From: Alistipes sp.
GTDB taxonomy: Bacteria; Bacteroidota; Bacteroidia; Bacteroidales; Rikenellaceae
DNA length: 64,000 nucleotides
Reading direction: 5' to 3'
NCBI GenBank assembly: GCA_017437045.1
Contig: JAFSBY010000034.1
Location: 46,030 to 110,029, forward strand
The position numbers and the translations under genes were made by a program. The notes under the pieces were generated by a model, which saw only the letters and a list, made by a program, of their open reading frames with translations, was not told the origin of the DNA and ran no database searches. How positions within the stretch are numbered: position 1 is the first letter of the stretch; every line of letters begins with the position of its first letter. Below are positions 53,334 to 63,122 of this stretch, piece by piece.

Positions 53334-55703
53334 ATGAACTATCGTCTCTCTCAAATAGCTGCGATCGTCGGAGGACGGCTGCTGGGTGCCGACAATACGG
53401 TCTGCTCGGTGGTGACCGACTCGCGTTCGCTGAGTTGTGAACTGGGGGCCTCGCCGCTCTTTGTGGCGATGCGGGGTTTGAACCACGATTCACATGCCTA
53501 TATCGACCAAATGGTCGAGCGAGGTGTGCGTGCCCTGCTCGTCGAACACGAGGTGGAGCTCCCCGAGGGGTGTGGTTGTGTGGTGGTGCGCCATGCGATT
53601 GATGCGCTGCAACAATGGGCAGCCTACCACCGGGCCCAATTTCGGGGTTGCGTGGTGGGTATTACCGGCTCGAACGGTAAGACGGTCATCAAGGAGTGGA
53701 TCGCCGAGGAACTGCCTGCAGGGCTGAAGTGCTACCGCTCGCCCAAGAGTTTCAATTCGCAGCTCGGTGTGGCCCTTTCGGTCTTGATGCTGGAGGGCGA
53801 CGAGCAGTTGGCTATCTTCGAGGCCGGAATCTCACAAGTAGGGGAGATGGAGCGACTGGAACGCATCATTCGCCCCGATGTGGTGCTCTTCACCTCGCTG
53901 GGCGATGCTCACCAAGAGCACTTTGCCTCGATGGAGGAGAAGGCGGCCGAGAAGCTGATCTTGGCACGTAGTGCACGCACGATCCTCTATCATAGTTATT
54001 ATCAGCCGCTTGGTCGTATGATCACGGACCGCTATGCCGACCGCACGTTGGTTGATGCCGCCTCGGTGCCGGCACCCGAGGGGACGATGATCGGCGGTGA
54101 AGCCTCACGACGCAATGCACAGTTAGTCGAGACCTTTTTGCGGACGATGGGCTACCCCTCATCGTCGGCTGCCACGGTGCCGCAGGTCGCCATGCGTCTG
54201 GAGGTCAAGGAGGGTATCTACCACTCGCTGCTGATCAATGATGCTTATAATTTGGATATCAATTCGTTGGCGCTTGGCTTGGACTACCTGCATTCGGTGG
54301 CCATGGGGCGTCGGCGTACGCTGATCCTCTCCGATATTGCCCAGAGCGGCATGGGAGATGAGCAACTCTATACACGTGTGGCCGAGATGGTGAGCCGAGC
54401 CGGTATCGATCAGTTGATCGGCATCGGATCGCACATCACCCGCCATGCTGCCAAGTTTGGATGTCAGACCCAATTTTTCCCGACGACGGATGCCTGCATC
54501 GCCCAATTGAGCCGTCGCACGATTGCCGATCAGGCCGTGTTGCTTAAAGGGGCGCGCACGTTCCGTTTCGAGAAGTTGGCACACGCCCTCTCCGAGAAGA
54601 GTCATACGACGATCTTGGAGGTCAATCTCGACGCCATGTTGCACAACCTGAACTATTTCCGCGCTCGTCTGGGCGATGAGGTGCGGTTGGTTGCCATGGT
54701 CAAGGCGTCGAGCTATGGCACAGGCGATTTTGAGGTTGCGCAACTCTTGCAACACGAAGGGGTGGCTGCTTTGGCCGTTGCCTTTGCCGATGAGGGTGTG
54801 CAGTTGCGCGAGCGGGGCATCACGATGCCGATCGTGGTGCTCAATGCCGATGCCGACAGCTTTGAGCAGATGGTGGCCTATCGGCTTGAGCCGGAGATCT
54901 ACAGCCTGCATGCCCTGGATTCGTTCTTGGAGGCGGTAGAGCGTAGTGGCGAGCAGCACTATCCAATTCACCTGAAGCTCGATACGGGGATGCACCGTCT
55001 GGGCTTTGAACAGGGTGACCTCTCGTCGCTGCTGGAGCGGTTGGCTACGACCGATCGCGTGCGGGTAGCCTCTGTCTTCTCGCATTTGAATAGTGCCGAC
55101 GATCCGACGCAGGATAGCTATACGCGTGAGCAGATAGCGCTGTTTGATCAGCTTTCGAGCCGGATTGCGGCCGCCTTGCCCTATCCCGTCGTGCGCCATA
55201 CGGCTGCCTCGGCTGCGATGCTGCGCTTCGAGCAAGCACGCTTTGATCAATGCCGATTGGGAATCGGTCTGTATGGATTCGGGTATGCCGAAGCGGGGGC
55301 TTTACGACCCGTTGTGACGCTCAAGACGCGCATCGTGCAGCTCAAACACCTGCCTGCAGGAAGCTGCGTTGGGTATGGACGCGAGGGGGTGCTCGACCAT
55401 GACGCGCTGATCGCTACGATCCCGATCGGCTATGCCGACGGTCTGAATCGCCACCTGGGGTGTGGCCGTTGGTCGATGCGCGTGGCCGGTGTGCAGACTC
55501 CGATCGTGGGGCGCATCTGCATGGATAGCTGCATGATCGACGTGTCGCAGGTGGAGGCGGTCAAGGAGGGTGACGAGGCGGTGGTCTTTTCATCCGAGGC
55601 GGGTCACGATGCTGCGGCGATGGCCGAGGTGCTGGGGACGATCCCCTATGAGGTGCTGACCTCGATCTCGAGCCGTGTGAAACGTATTTATATAAAGGAG
55701 TAG
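53334..55703 (+). CDS. murF-alr: Bifunctional MurF ligase / alanine racemase
   Basis: A 789-residue fusion typical of Bacteroidetes. The MurF half (residues ~1-425) has the ATP motif ITGSNGKTVIKEW and adds D-Ala-D-Ala to the UDP-MurNAc tripeptide. The alanine racemase half (from ~430) opens LEVNLDAMLHNLNYF with the PLP lysine in VAMVKASSYGTGDF, and later AFADEGVQLRERG and IGYADGLNR; it makes the D-Ala that the first half needs. The lysine context KASSYG departs from the usual KANAYG. It starts 15 bp after mutS2. Confidence 0.93.
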   Translation: MNYRLSQIAAIVGGRLLGADNTVCSVVTDSRSLSCELGASPLFVAMRGLNHDSHAYIDQMVERGVRALLVEHEVELPEGCGCVVVRHAIDALQQWAAYHRAQFRGCVVGITGSNGKTVIKEWIAEELPAGLKCYRSPKSFNSQLGVALSVLMLEGDEQLAIFEAGISQVGEMERLERIIRPDVVLFTSLGDAHQEHFASMEEKAAEKLILARSARTILYHSYYQPLGRMITDRYADRTLVDAASVPAPEGTMIGGEASRRNAQLVETFLRTMGYPSSSAATVPQVAMRLEVKEGIYHSLLINDAYNLDINSLALGLDYLHSVAMGRRRTLILSDIAQSGMGDEQLYTRVAEMVSRAGIDQLIGIGSHITRHAAKFGCQTQFFPTTDACIAQLSRRTIADQAVLLKGARTFRFEKLAHALSEKSHTTILEVNLDAMLHNLNYFRARLGDEVRLVAMVKASSYGTGDFEVAQLLQHEGVAALAVAFADEGVQLRERGITMPIVVLNADADSFEQMVAYRLEPEIYSLHALDSFLEAVERSGEQHYPIHLKLDTGMHRLGFEQGDLSSLLERLATTDRVRVASVFSHLNSADDPTQDSYTREQIALFDQLSSRIAAALPYPVVRHTAASAAMLRFEQARFDQCRLGIGLYGFGYAEAGALRPVVTLKTRIVQLKHLPAGSCVGYGREGVLDHDALIATIPIGYADGLNRHLGCGRWSMRVAGVQTPIVGRICMDSCMIDVSQVEAVKEGDEAVVFSSEAGHDAAAMAEVLGTIPYEVLTSISSRVKRIYIKE

Positions 55704-56417
55704 ATGGAACAAGGAGTACTCTATATGATTCCCTGTCCGATTGCGGACGAGACGGATCCGTGGCAGGTGCTGCCGGCCGGAAATCGGCCGGTGATGGACA
55801 GCCTGGACTATTTCATCGTCGAGAATGTCCGTTCGGCGCGTCGCTTTCTGTCGAAGGCGGGTGTGCAACGACGCATCGAGGAGTTGGAGTTTCGGGAACT
55901 GAACGAACATACGGTGGCCGGAGCGGCCGTCGAGGAGCTGATCGCGCCCCTCTTGGCGGGTCGTTCGGCCGGTGTGATCTCCGAGGCGGGGGTGCCGGGT
56001 GTCGCCGATCCCGGGGCCTTGGTCGTGGAGGCGGCCCATCGGCACGGGATTCGGGTGGTGCCGTTGGTCGGTCCGTCGTCGATCCTGCTATCGGTGATGG
56101 CCTCGGGGCTTAATGGACAGTCGTTTGCCTTCAATGGCTATCTGCCGGTCAAAGGGCCGGAACGCCAACGAGCCATCCGCTTCTTTGAGCGCAGAGCCCA
56201 TCAGGAGCACCAACTGCAGCTCTTCATCGAGGCACCCTATCGCAACGAGAAACTCTTTGAGGAGCTCTTGCAGAGCCTGCAGCCCGAGACCAAGCTGTTG
56301 GTGGCCATGGAGCTGACCGCGCCGAGTGAGTGGATTCGTACCCGAACGGTGGCTGTGTGGCGGAAAGAGCAGCGTCCGGCCCTGCAACGCCGGCCGGCAA
56401 TCTTTGGAATCGGGTAG
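55704..56417 (+). CDS. RsmI-like tetrapyrrole-methylase-family SAM methyltransferase
   Basis: A 237-residue SAM-dependent methyltransferase. The fold shows LDYFIVENVRSARRFL, the GVISEAGVPGVADPGALVV and VVPLVGPSSILLSVMAS signatures of RsmI-type ribosomal RNA 2'-O-methyltransferases, and FIEAPYRNEKLFEELL. The first ATG follows the murF-alr stop directly (TAG then ATG), suggesting translational coupling. Bacteroidetes carry more than one such paralogue, so the 16S C1402 target is likely but not certain. Confidence 0.83.
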   Translation: MEQGVLYMIPCPIADETDPWQVLPAGNRPVMDSLDYFIVENVRSARRFLSKAGVQRRIEELEFRELNEHTVAGAAVEELIAPLLAGRSAGVISEAGVPGVADPGALVVEAAHRHGIRVVPLVGPSSILLSVMASGLNGQSFAFNGYLPVKGPERQRAIRFFERRAHQEHQLQLFIEAPYRNEKLFEELLQSLQPETKLLVAMELTAPSEWIRTRTVAVWRKEQRPALQRRPAIFGIG

Positions 56418-56470
56418 TTGGTATATAATTTGCGCCTGATATGTGGTGGAGAAAACGAAAAACTAAAGAT

Positions 56471-57085
56471 ATGAAAGCAGAAAAGTTTAAGAATGAGGAT
56501 GTTAATGCCAACGAGGGCTTTGACGACCGCGATGGATATCCCTCCTGTGAGGGTCAGCCGTGTGCCAATGTGGCAGACGAGACGGGTGGCCAGGCTGACA
56601 CAATGGCAGAGCCGGCCACCGAGGAGCCTGCCGAGGTGACCGAAACAGAACGTCTGGCCTCGGAGGTAGCCGAGTGGAAGGATAAGTATGTGCGTTTGCA
56701 GGCGGAGTTTGATAACTACCGCAAGCGCACGCTCAAGGAGAAGATGGAATTGGTCGAGACCGGCGGTAAGGATGTCTTGCTGGCCATGTTGCCCGTACGC
56801 GACGATGTGGAGCGTGCCGTGGCTGCTATGATGAAGACCGAGGATCTGGAGGCCGTTCGTCAGGGTGTGCAGCTGATTGCACAGAAATTCACCGATGCCC
56901 TCAAGCAGCGCGGTGTGACGCAAATCGAGGTCGTAGGTGCCGATTTCGACGAGGAGGTAGCCGAGGCTGTCGCCCGCTTTGCGGCCGGTGAGGAGCAGCG
57001 TGGCAAGGTGATCGACTGTGTGCAGACGGGTTATCGTTTGGGTGAGCGCGTGTTGCGTTTTGCCAAGGTGGTTGTAGGAGAGTAA
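56471..57085 (+). CDS. grpE: GrpE nucleotide exchange factor
   Basis: Releases ADP from DnaK in the heat-shock chaperone cycle. The protein has an acidic N-terminus, the long helix [20 protein letters not shown] and the C-terminal beta domain ending [11 protein letters not shown], as in GrpE. An upstream ATG (56441) exists, but a TATAATTTG box ends at 56432, which would leave that start without a leader; I therefore use 56471, giving 204 residues. dnaJ starts 4 bp after its stop. Confidence 0.92.
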   Translation: MKAEKFKNEDVNANEGFDDRDGYPSCEGQPCANVADETGGQADTMAEPATEEPAEVTETERLASEVAEWKDKYVRLQAEFDNYRKRTLKEKMELVETGGKDVLLAMLPVRDDVERAVAAMMKTEDLEAVRQGVQLIAQKFTDALKQRGVTQIEVVGADFDEEVAEAVARFAAGEEQRGKVIDCVQTGYRLGERVLRFAKVVVGE

Positions 57086-57089
57086 TGCT

Positions 57090-58250
57090 ATGGCAGAAAA
57101 GAGAGACTACTACGAGGTGTTAGGCGTGGCCAAAAACGCCAATGCCGACGAAATAAAGAAGGCCTATCGCAAGGCGGCCATCAAATATCACCCCGATAAG
57201 AATCCGGGCGATAAGGAGGCTGAGGAGAAGTTCAAAGAGGCGGCCGAGGCCTACGACGTCTTGTCGAATCCCGACAAGCGTGCCCGCTATGATCAGTTCG
57301 GTCATGCCGGTATGGGCGGTGCTGCCGGCGGTGGTGCCGGTGGATTCGGCGGCGGCTTTGGCGGCTTCTCGATGGAGGATATCTTCTCGCAATTTGGAGA
57401 TATCTTCGGAGGCCATTTTGGCGGTGGATTCCGCTCGTCGGGAGGTGGCCGCACGGTCAATCGAGGCTCGGATATCCGTGTCAAGGTGCGCCTGACGCTC
57501 CAGGAGATTGCCGAGGGGGTAACCAAGAAGCTCAAGATCAACAAGACGGTTGCTTGCGATCGTTGTGGAGGTACGGGAGCCAAGGATAGCTCCTCGTATG
57601 GAACATGTACGACCTGCAACGGTACGGGCTATGTGATGACCGTCCAAAACACCTTCTTTGGCCGCATGCAGAGCCAATCGGTCTGCCCCACCTGTGGTGG
57701 CGAGGGTAAGATCATTACCGCCAAATGCGATAAATGTGGCGGTGAGGGCACCGAGCGCGGTCAGGAGGTGATCGAGATCAAGATTCCCGCCGGTGTCGGC
57801 GAGGGTATGGTGCTGACCGTCTCGGGCAAGGGTAATGCTGCCCGTCACGGTGGTGTAAACGGCGATCTGCAGGTGCTCATCGAGGAGGAACAGCATCCCG
57901 AATTGTTGCGCGATGGCAACGACCTGATCCACAACCTCAATATCCCCGTGACAACGGCACTGTTGGGCGGATCGGTCGAGGTGCCCACCGTCGATGGCCG
58001 CGCCAAGATCAAGATTGCTCCGGGTACCCATGCCGGCAAGGTGTTGCGCCTGGCCGGCAAGGGTCTTCCCGAGGTCAATGGCTACGGTCGCGGCGACGAG
58101 CTGATCGTCATCGACATCACCATCCCCGATCGACTCACCAAAGAGGAGAAACGGCTTATCGAGCAACTTGCCGAACAGCCTAATTTCCAGCGGGCGTCGT
58201 CGATCAAGGAGCAGAATATATTTGAGCGAATGAAGAATTTCTTCCGGTAA
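57090..58250 (+). CDS. dnaJ: Chaperone protein DnaJ
   Basis: The 386-residue Hsp40 co-chaperone. J domain with HPD (residues 33-35 in [14 protein letters not shown]), a long Gly/Phe-rich region ([17 protein letters not shown]), four zinc-binding Cys repeats ([32 protein letters not shown]), and substrate-binding C-terminal domains. All expected elements are complete. The stop TAA at 58248-58250 is overlapped by the third palindromic array. Confidence 0.97.
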   Translation: MAEKRDYYEVLGVAKNANADEIKKAYRKAAIKYHPDKNPGDKEAEEKFKEAAEAYDVLSNPDKRARYDQFGHAGMGGAAGGGAGGFGGGFGGFSMEDIFSQFGDIFGGHFGGGFRSSGGGRTVNRGSDIRVKVRLTLQEIAEGVTKKLKINKTVACDRCGGTGAKDSSSYGTCTTCNGTGYVMTVQNTFFGRMQSQSVCPTCGGEGKIITAKCDKCGGEGTERGQEVIEIKIPAGVGEGMVLTVSGKGNAARHGGVNGDLQVLIEEEQHPELLRDGNDLIHNLNIPVTTALLGGSVEVPTVDGRAKIKIAPGTHAGKVLRLAGKGLPEVNGYGRGDELIVIDITIPDRLTKEEKRLIEQLAEQPNFQRASSIKEQNIFERMKNFFR

Positions 58251-58600
58251 TTTTTGATTTTATGTGGTAGATTTTGCACCTTCTCGCTTGTTGCGAATGG
58301 GCAGTACGCCTTTGTACAGCCCATCCGCGCCAACCGTCGGGCGGCACAAAATCTCCTCACCTAAAATCAAAAATTGGGGGAGGACAATCGAGGTATCGGC
58401 AGATTTTGCACCTTCTTGCTTGTTGCGAATGGGCAGTACGCCCTTGTACAGCCCATCCGCACCAACCATCGGGCGGCACAAAATCTCCTCACCTAAAATC
58501 AAAAATTGGGGGAGGGCAATCGAGGTATCGGCAGATTTTGCACCTTCTCGCTTGTTGCGAATGGGCAGTACGTCGTTGTACAGCCCATCCGCACCAACCA
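58249..58600. repeat. Third nested-palindrome array
   Basis: The first arm AATTTTTGATTTTA (58249-58262) pairs perfectly with TAAAATCAAAAATT (58362-58375); AGATTTTG at 58269-58276 pairs with CAAAATCT at 58347-58354; the core is GGGCAGTAC / GTACAGCCC. Core units recur at 58311, 58433 and 58565 (spacing 122 and 132 bp), the last two without a fresh left arm, linked by a GCAGATTTTGCACC / GGGGGAGG(G/A)CAATCGAGG segment. The reading frames inside it are repeat artefacts. Confidence 0.9.
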
Positions 58601-58645
58601 ATCGAAGTCGATTGGCGTATATAGAATGAATGAAGCACAAGAGCT

Positions 58646-59092
58646 ATGGGTTTATTTAGTCCTTACAAGCGGCACGCGAACAAATTTAACTACATACCGC
58701 GTTATTACGATCCGGCTAAAGAGGAGCGTGAGCAGCGGCGTGCCGAGTTGCGTGGCGAGCGCAGTGATCAAGAGGGGGAGTACACCCCCGGAAAGTATAT
58801 CCGCACGCAACGTGAAGCGCGAGAGGCGCGTCGGGCCGATAGTCAGGCACGGGGCAACCGCTCGATCTGGAAGATGGTGCTGGGGGCAGCCCTGTTGTTG
58901 CTGCTCATCGCGATCCTCTATCCCCGTCTGGCCGATGCCTTCCTGCGGGCTCGTCAGCATGGCAGTGCCTCGCAGACGCCCGAATGGGTGGCACGTGAGG
59001 CGGAGAGTGCACTCGATCAGCGCGGTATCAGCGATGTAGAGTGGCAGGCGCAACCCATCACGGTCGTGCCGAATGATTATACCGAAGAGTAA
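58646..59092 (+). CDS. Small single-TM protein of unknown function
   Basis: A 148-residue protein starting MGLFSPYKRHANKFNYIPRY, with a basic/acidic stretch, one transmembrane segment (MVLGAALLLLLIAILYP, residues ~76-94) and a C-terminal tail ending VPNDYTEE. Proteins of this type lie beside mutL in many Bacteroidetes. I do not recognise a domain. It is the first gene after the palindromic array and mutL follows 33 bp later. Confidence 0.75.
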   Translation: MGLFSPYKRHANKFNYIPRYYDPAKEEREQRRAELRGERSDQEGEYTPGKYIRTQREAREARRADSQARGNRSIWKMVLGAALLLLLIAILYPRLADAFLRARQHGSASQTPEWVAREAESALDQRGISDVEWQAQPITVVPNDYTEE

Positions 59093-59125
59093 GCGAACTG
59101 TTCCCTAATTCCCAAACGAAGAGAG

Positions 59126-61114
59126 ATGGCTGATAAGATACGTCTGTTACCCGAAGTGGTGGCCAATCAGATTGCGGCCGGTGAGGTGGTGAACCGCCCC
59201 GCCTCGGTCGTCAAGGAGATGGTCGAGAATGCCATCGATGCCGGAGCAACCCGGGTAACGGTCAATTTCCGCGATGGCGGTAAAGAGTTGATCCAGATTG
59301 TCGATAACGGATGTGGTATGTCGCCCATTGATGCCCGCATGGCCTTCGATCGGCATGCCACCTCGAAGATTCGCACAGCCGAGGATATCTATGCCCTCCA
59401 CACCTTTGGTTTTCGAGGGGAGGCCTTAGCCTCGATTGCCGCCGTGGCGCAGGTCGAACTGCGTACCCGACGCGCCGAGGATGAGATCGGTACGGCTGTC
59501 GAGATCCATGGCGGAACGTTCGTCAGCCAGCAGCCGATCATGTGCAGTGTCGGCTCGCAATTCTTGGTGCGCAACCTCTTTTACAACGTGCCGGCGCGTC
59601 GGCGATTCCTCGAAAAGAGCACCACCTCGGCCCGACAGATCAAGAGTGAGTTCCAGCGCATTGCCTTGTGCTATCCCGAGATCGAGTTTGAACTCTACGG
59701 CAACGATGCCCCGATCTATTCGCTTACGGCCAATACGTTGGCCGGACGCATTGTCGATCTGGTAGGGCGGTCGATCAAACAGAATCTGCTGGAGGTGGAT
59801 GCCTCGACCTCGATTGCCTCGCTCAAGGGCTATATCGGTCGTCCGGCAGCTGCCAAGCAGCGTAACACGGAGCAATATCTCTTCGTCAATGGTCGCTATT
59901 TCAAAAGCCCCTATCTGGTGAGTGCCTTGTTGCGTGGTTATGAGAAGTTGATCCCGCCAACGGCACAGCCCTCCTATTTCCTCTTCTTGGAGATCGACCC
60001 GTCGCGCATTGATGTCAATATTCACCCGCAAAAGACCGAGGTGAAATTTGCCGATGAGGAGGCCGTATGGCAGATCATCAATGCGGCCGTGCGGGAGACG
60101 CTGGCCAAATCGGGCTCGGTGCCGATGATGGATTTTGAGAATGGCCCGTCGGTCGAGATTCCGGTCTTGCAGCGTGGTGTCTTCTATGGCGAGCCGCAGA
60201 GTGTCTCGGGCGAGGATTACAACCCCTTTAGCGATGGCTACATCGACCCCTCGGCACCCGATCCGAACAAAGATTTCAAGGGCTTCGATGTTCCCTATTA
60301 CGATCCGCAACGCGCTACGCTCTCCGATGTCTCGGCCGGTGCAGGATCGGCCGCGCGAACGCCTCACTTCGGGGGTGGCTTCGGCACGATGGTAACCCCG
60401 GGCATGGAGTTCGATGACTTCGCCTCGGGAGGTGGCTTCTCAACGGTGGAGTCGTTCCCCTCGGCAGCAGGGCAGGAGCATTCGTTTATCGAATTTGAAT
60501 CCCAGGGTGGCGAGGCGGTCGAGCAACGCCTGGCGGTCGAGCCCGAAAGGCCGCAGTTTGCCTCACCGGTGGTGTTAGGCGGCGGCCTGTTGGGGGTGAT
60601 GATGGATGGATTGTTCCGGGTGGTTGATCTGCGTCGGGCACGCGAGAGGATTCTCTATGAGGAGTATCTGCACCGCATGCAGGCTCAACAAGCCATCAGC
60701 CAGCAACTGCTCTTCCCCGAACAGCTGACCCTCTCGGAGGAGGAGTATCGTCTCTTGGAGGAGCAGGAGGTGTTGTTGGCCGCGCTGGGTTTTGACCTCA
60801 CCTTTGAGGGTGCCGGACAAATAGAGTTGCGCGGTCTGCCGGCCGAGGCTGTGGATGCCGAGCCGGAGCGACTGCTCTACGAATTGCTGCAATCGCTCGC
60901 CGAGCCGCTCGATAGCGAGCAGCGCAGACGCGAGGCGATGGCCCGTTCGTTGGCCGTCAGTGGTGCTCGCCAGCTGCCCCGCATCAATTCTGACGAGGAG
61001 GCCATAGCCCTGCTCGAACGGTTGGTGGCGTGCGCCAATTACAGCTTTACGCCTTCGGGCAAACAGATTATGATCAGCCTGACGCCCGAAGAACTGCGGG
61101 CAAAGTTGGGATAA
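59126..61114 (+). CDS. mutL: DNA mismatch repair protein MutL, endonuclease motif degraded
   Basis: A 662-residue mismatch-repair factor. The GHKL ATPase is intact: LPEVVANQIAAGEVVNRPAS, MVENAIDAGAT, DNGCGM, TFGFRGEALASIAAV. The C-terminal dimerisation domain is present, but at Asp501 the sequence is DLRRARERILYE where Bacteroidetes MutL normally have D-Q-H-R-A-H-x-RIL, so the metal-binding Gln/His of the endonuclease motif are lost. The usual C-terminal P-N-G-K-P-T-like strand reads SPSGKQIM-like (TPSGKQIM). The central linker (about residues 335-470) is long and acidic. Confidence 0.93.
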   Translation: MADKIRLLPEVVANQIAAGEVVNRPASVVKEMVENAIDAGATRVTVNFRDGGKELIQIVDNGCGMSPIDARMAFDRHATSKIRTAEDIYALHTFGFRGEALASIAAVAQVELRTRRAEDEIGTAVEIHGGTFVSQQPIMCSVGSQFLVRNLFYNVPARRRFLEKSTTSARQIKSEFQRIALCYPEIEFELYGNDAPIYSLTANTLAGRIVDLVGRSIKQNLLEVDASTSIASLKGYIGRPAAAKQRNTEQYLFVNGRYFKSPYLVSALLRGYEKLIPPTAQPSYFLFLEIDPSRIDVNIHPQKTEVKFADEEAVWQIINAAVRETLAKSGSVPMMDFENGPSVEIPVLQRGVFYGEPQSVSGEDYNPFSDGYIDPSAPDPNKDFKGFDVPYYDPQRATLSDVSAGAGSAARTPHFGGGFGTMVTPGMEFDDFASGGGFSTVESFPSAAGQEHSFIEFESQGGEAVEQRLAVEPERPQFASPVVLGGGLLGVMMDGLFRVVDLRRARERILYEEYLHRMQAQQAISQQLLFPEQLTLSEEEYRLLEEQEVLLAALGFDLTFEGAGQIELRGLPAEAVDAEPERLLYELLQSLAEPLDSEQRRREAMARSLAVSGARQLPRINSDEEAIALLERLVACANYSFTPSGKQIMISLTPEELRAKLG

Positions 61115-61129
61115 TCGAAAAAAAGAGTT

Positions 61130-61137
61130 ATTTTTGC
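61130..61137 (+). promoter_or_regulatory. Promoter of the rhomboid gene
   Basis: TATTTTTG 19 bp before the ATG at 61157, which is preceded by an unusually good AAGGAG. A purine-rich ribosome-binding site is not typical in this phylum. Confidence 0.5.
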
Positions 61138-61156
61138 AAAAATCAATCGTAAGGAG

Positions 61157-61807
61157 ATGAATCCCTATTTCAAGACCCCGCCGGTGGTGAAAAACCTGCT
61201 GATCATCAATGGTCTGATGTTCTTGGCTACGACGCTCTTGAGTCAGTATCATTTGACCGGCTATTTGGGGTTGTTTAATCCGCTGAGCCCGCTCTTTCAC
61301 TCCTATCAGGTGGTGAGCTACATGTTCCTGCATGCCGATTTCAACCACCTCTTCTTCAATATGTTTGCCCTGTGGATGTTTGGCCGCACGGTGGAGTATG
61401 ATTTGGGCTCGAAGCGATTCTTGATCTATTATATGGTCTGCGGTGTCGGTGCTGCCCTGTTGCAACTGCTGGTGGGCTGGATCGAATATCATGTCCTCAC
61501 AGGATCGCCCGAGACGTGGGCCTATGCCCAGGGCTTGCTGCACGTACCGACCGTAGGTGCTTCGGGAGCTATCTTTGGCCTCTTGCTGGCCTTTGGGTTC
61601 CTGCATCCCAATGCGCAAATCATGCTGCTCATCCCGCCAATTCCGATCCGCGCCAAATGGTTTGTGGTCATCTATGGTGTGATCGAGCTCTTCTTCGGTA
61701 TCTCGGGCTACCAGGCCGGCGTGGCACACTTTGCCCACCTGGGTGGTATGTTGTGGGGTTTGTTGCTCCTGCTCTATTGGCGTAAGAGCCGACGCCCGCT
61801 CTTCTGA
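61157..61807 (+). CDS. Rhomboid-family intramembrane serine protease
   Basis: A 216-residue membrane protease with about six helices. The catalytic Ser lies in VGASGAIFG and the His in AHFAHLGGMLWG; HADFNHLFFNMFALWMFG supplies the conserved N-x-x-H-x-x-x-N-M element. Rhomboids cut single-pass membrane proteins within the bilayer; the substrate here is unknown. It follows mutL by 42 bp and precedes the EEP-family gene by 25 bp, an order common in Bacteroidetes. Confidence 0.92.
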   Translation: MNPYFKTPPVVKNLLIINGLMFLATTLLSQYHLTGYLGLFNPLSPLFHSYQVVSYMFLHADFNHLFFNMFALWMFGRTVEYDLGSKRFLIYYMVCGVGAALLQLLVGWIEYHVLTGSPETWAYAQGLLHVPTVGASGAIFGLLLAFGFLHPNAQIMLLIPPIPIRAKWFVVIYGVIELFFGISGYQAGVAHFAHLGGMLWGLLLLLYWRKSRRPLF

Positions 61808-61832
61808 TAACCTCTACTGATCGTTTAGACCC

Positions 61833-63098
61833 ATGGCAAAAGGCGAATATTACGACGGATATGGATCGCGCAACGCACCGAAAGAGCGCCGCGGCTTCTT
61901 GTTGTGGCTGCTCGATAGCGTGATGGCCGTCTGCTCGGTCATCGCCTTGGTTTTACTCGTGATCGTGTGGTTGGTGCCGCGCATCCATCCGGCCTATATG
62001 TGGGCACTGCCCATGCTGGGACTGATCGCACCGGGGATCTACCTCTCGACCGTCATTCTGGCACTCTATTGGGTGGTGCGCTGGCGACTGAAACGAGCCT
62101 TGGTGCTGGGTATTCCGGTGCTGATCGGCCTCTTCTCGGTCTCGCTCTTCTGGCGATCGAGCTCGCACCGTTACGAATTGCTCTACCAACAGCTCGAGCA
62201 GGTGGAACACGATCTGCCGATTGTGCAGGCTGATACGACTCTCGAGGAGAAGGTCAAAAACGACCAACTCTATCGTCTGCGTCGTCGTCGAAATGTCTTG
62301 CGTAGCAATCTGTATCCGAAAAATTCGGTGAAGATCTTGAGCTACAACCTGCGCAGCTTCTATGGTGATGATGGGGAAAGCTCGGCCGATGGGGTGGCTG
62401 CACTGATTGACTCGCTTGCGCCCGACATCGTCTGTCTGCAGGAGTTTACCATGGGGCTGGCCGAGCGATCGGAGCGTTTCCAAAAGATGCTGAAACGCTA
62501 TCGGCAGGCTTCGTTCGGGTTGGATGCTGCGACGGCGCGTCCGCAGATGATCCTCACCACGCATAAGATGATCAATTCGGGCGTTATCCTGACCCCCCGC
62601 TCCTCGGTTTGGGCCGATATTTTGCTGGGGCAGGATACGGTGCGGGTGATCAGTACCCACCTCCACTCGACCGGGATCACGGCCCTCGACAACGACTACA
62701 TCACGGGCTACGCATACCTCTCGGATACGGCTCGCGAAGCGAAGATTCGCAGCATCATGAACCGCTTTAGCGAGAATACGATCTTGCGGGCCGATCAGGT
62801 CGATTCGATCCGCCACCATCTGGATAGCCTGGCACCGCGCCTGCGCATCATCTGTGGCGACTTCAACGATACGCCCATCTCATACACCTATCGGGAAATG
62901 GCACGCAATATGCAGGATGCCTTCTCGGCCTGCGGAAGCGGCTATTCGTACACCTTCAGAGGGTTCTTTAACATGCTGCGTATCGACTATGTCCTGTTGC
63001 CGGAGAGCTTCGAGGCGATCAACTACGAGGTCCCGGAGGTGAATTGGTCGGATCATCTTCCGGTCTTTGTGCGATTCCAAAAACAAAAACTCTTATAA
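61833..63098 (+). CDS. Membrane-anchored endonuclease/exonuclease/phosphatase-family protein
   Basis: A 421-residue protein with three N-terminal transmembrane helices (about residues 22-110) and a periplasmic or cytoplasmic EEP-fold domain: KILSYNLRSFYGDDG, PDIVCLQEFTMG, VISTHLHSTG, LRIICGDFNDTPIS and the final WSDHLPVFVRF. All metal and catalytic residues of the DNase I-like fold appear conserved. The actual substrate (nucleic acid, phospholipid or sugar phosphate) is not evident. Confidence 0.88.
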   Translation: MAKGEYYDGYGSRNAPKERRGFLLWLLDSVMAVCSVIALVLLVIVWLVPRIHPAYMWALPMLGLIAPGIYLSTVILALYWVVRWRLKRALVLGIPVLIGLFSVSLFWRSSSHRYELLYQQLEQVEHDLPIVQADTTLEEKVKNDQLYRLRRRRNVLRSNLYPKNSVKILSYNLRSFYGDDGESSADGVAALIDSLAPDIVCLQEFTMGLAERSERFQKMLKRYRQASFGLDAATARPQMILTTHKMINSGVILTPRSSVWADILLGQDTVRVISTHLHSTGITALDNDYITGYAYLSDTAREAKIRSIMNRFSENTILRADQVDSIRHHLDSLAPRLRIICGDFNDTPISYTYREMARNMQDAFSACGSGYSYTFRGFFNMLRIDYVLLPESFEAINYEVPEVNWSDHLPVFVRFQKQKLL

Positions 63099-63122
63099 CT
63101 CAACACTAAAAACTATTGACGT

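Noticed and set aside
58264-58640. Overlapping frames after dnaJ
   Set aside because: Same cause: the third palindromic array produces repeated open frames on both strands.
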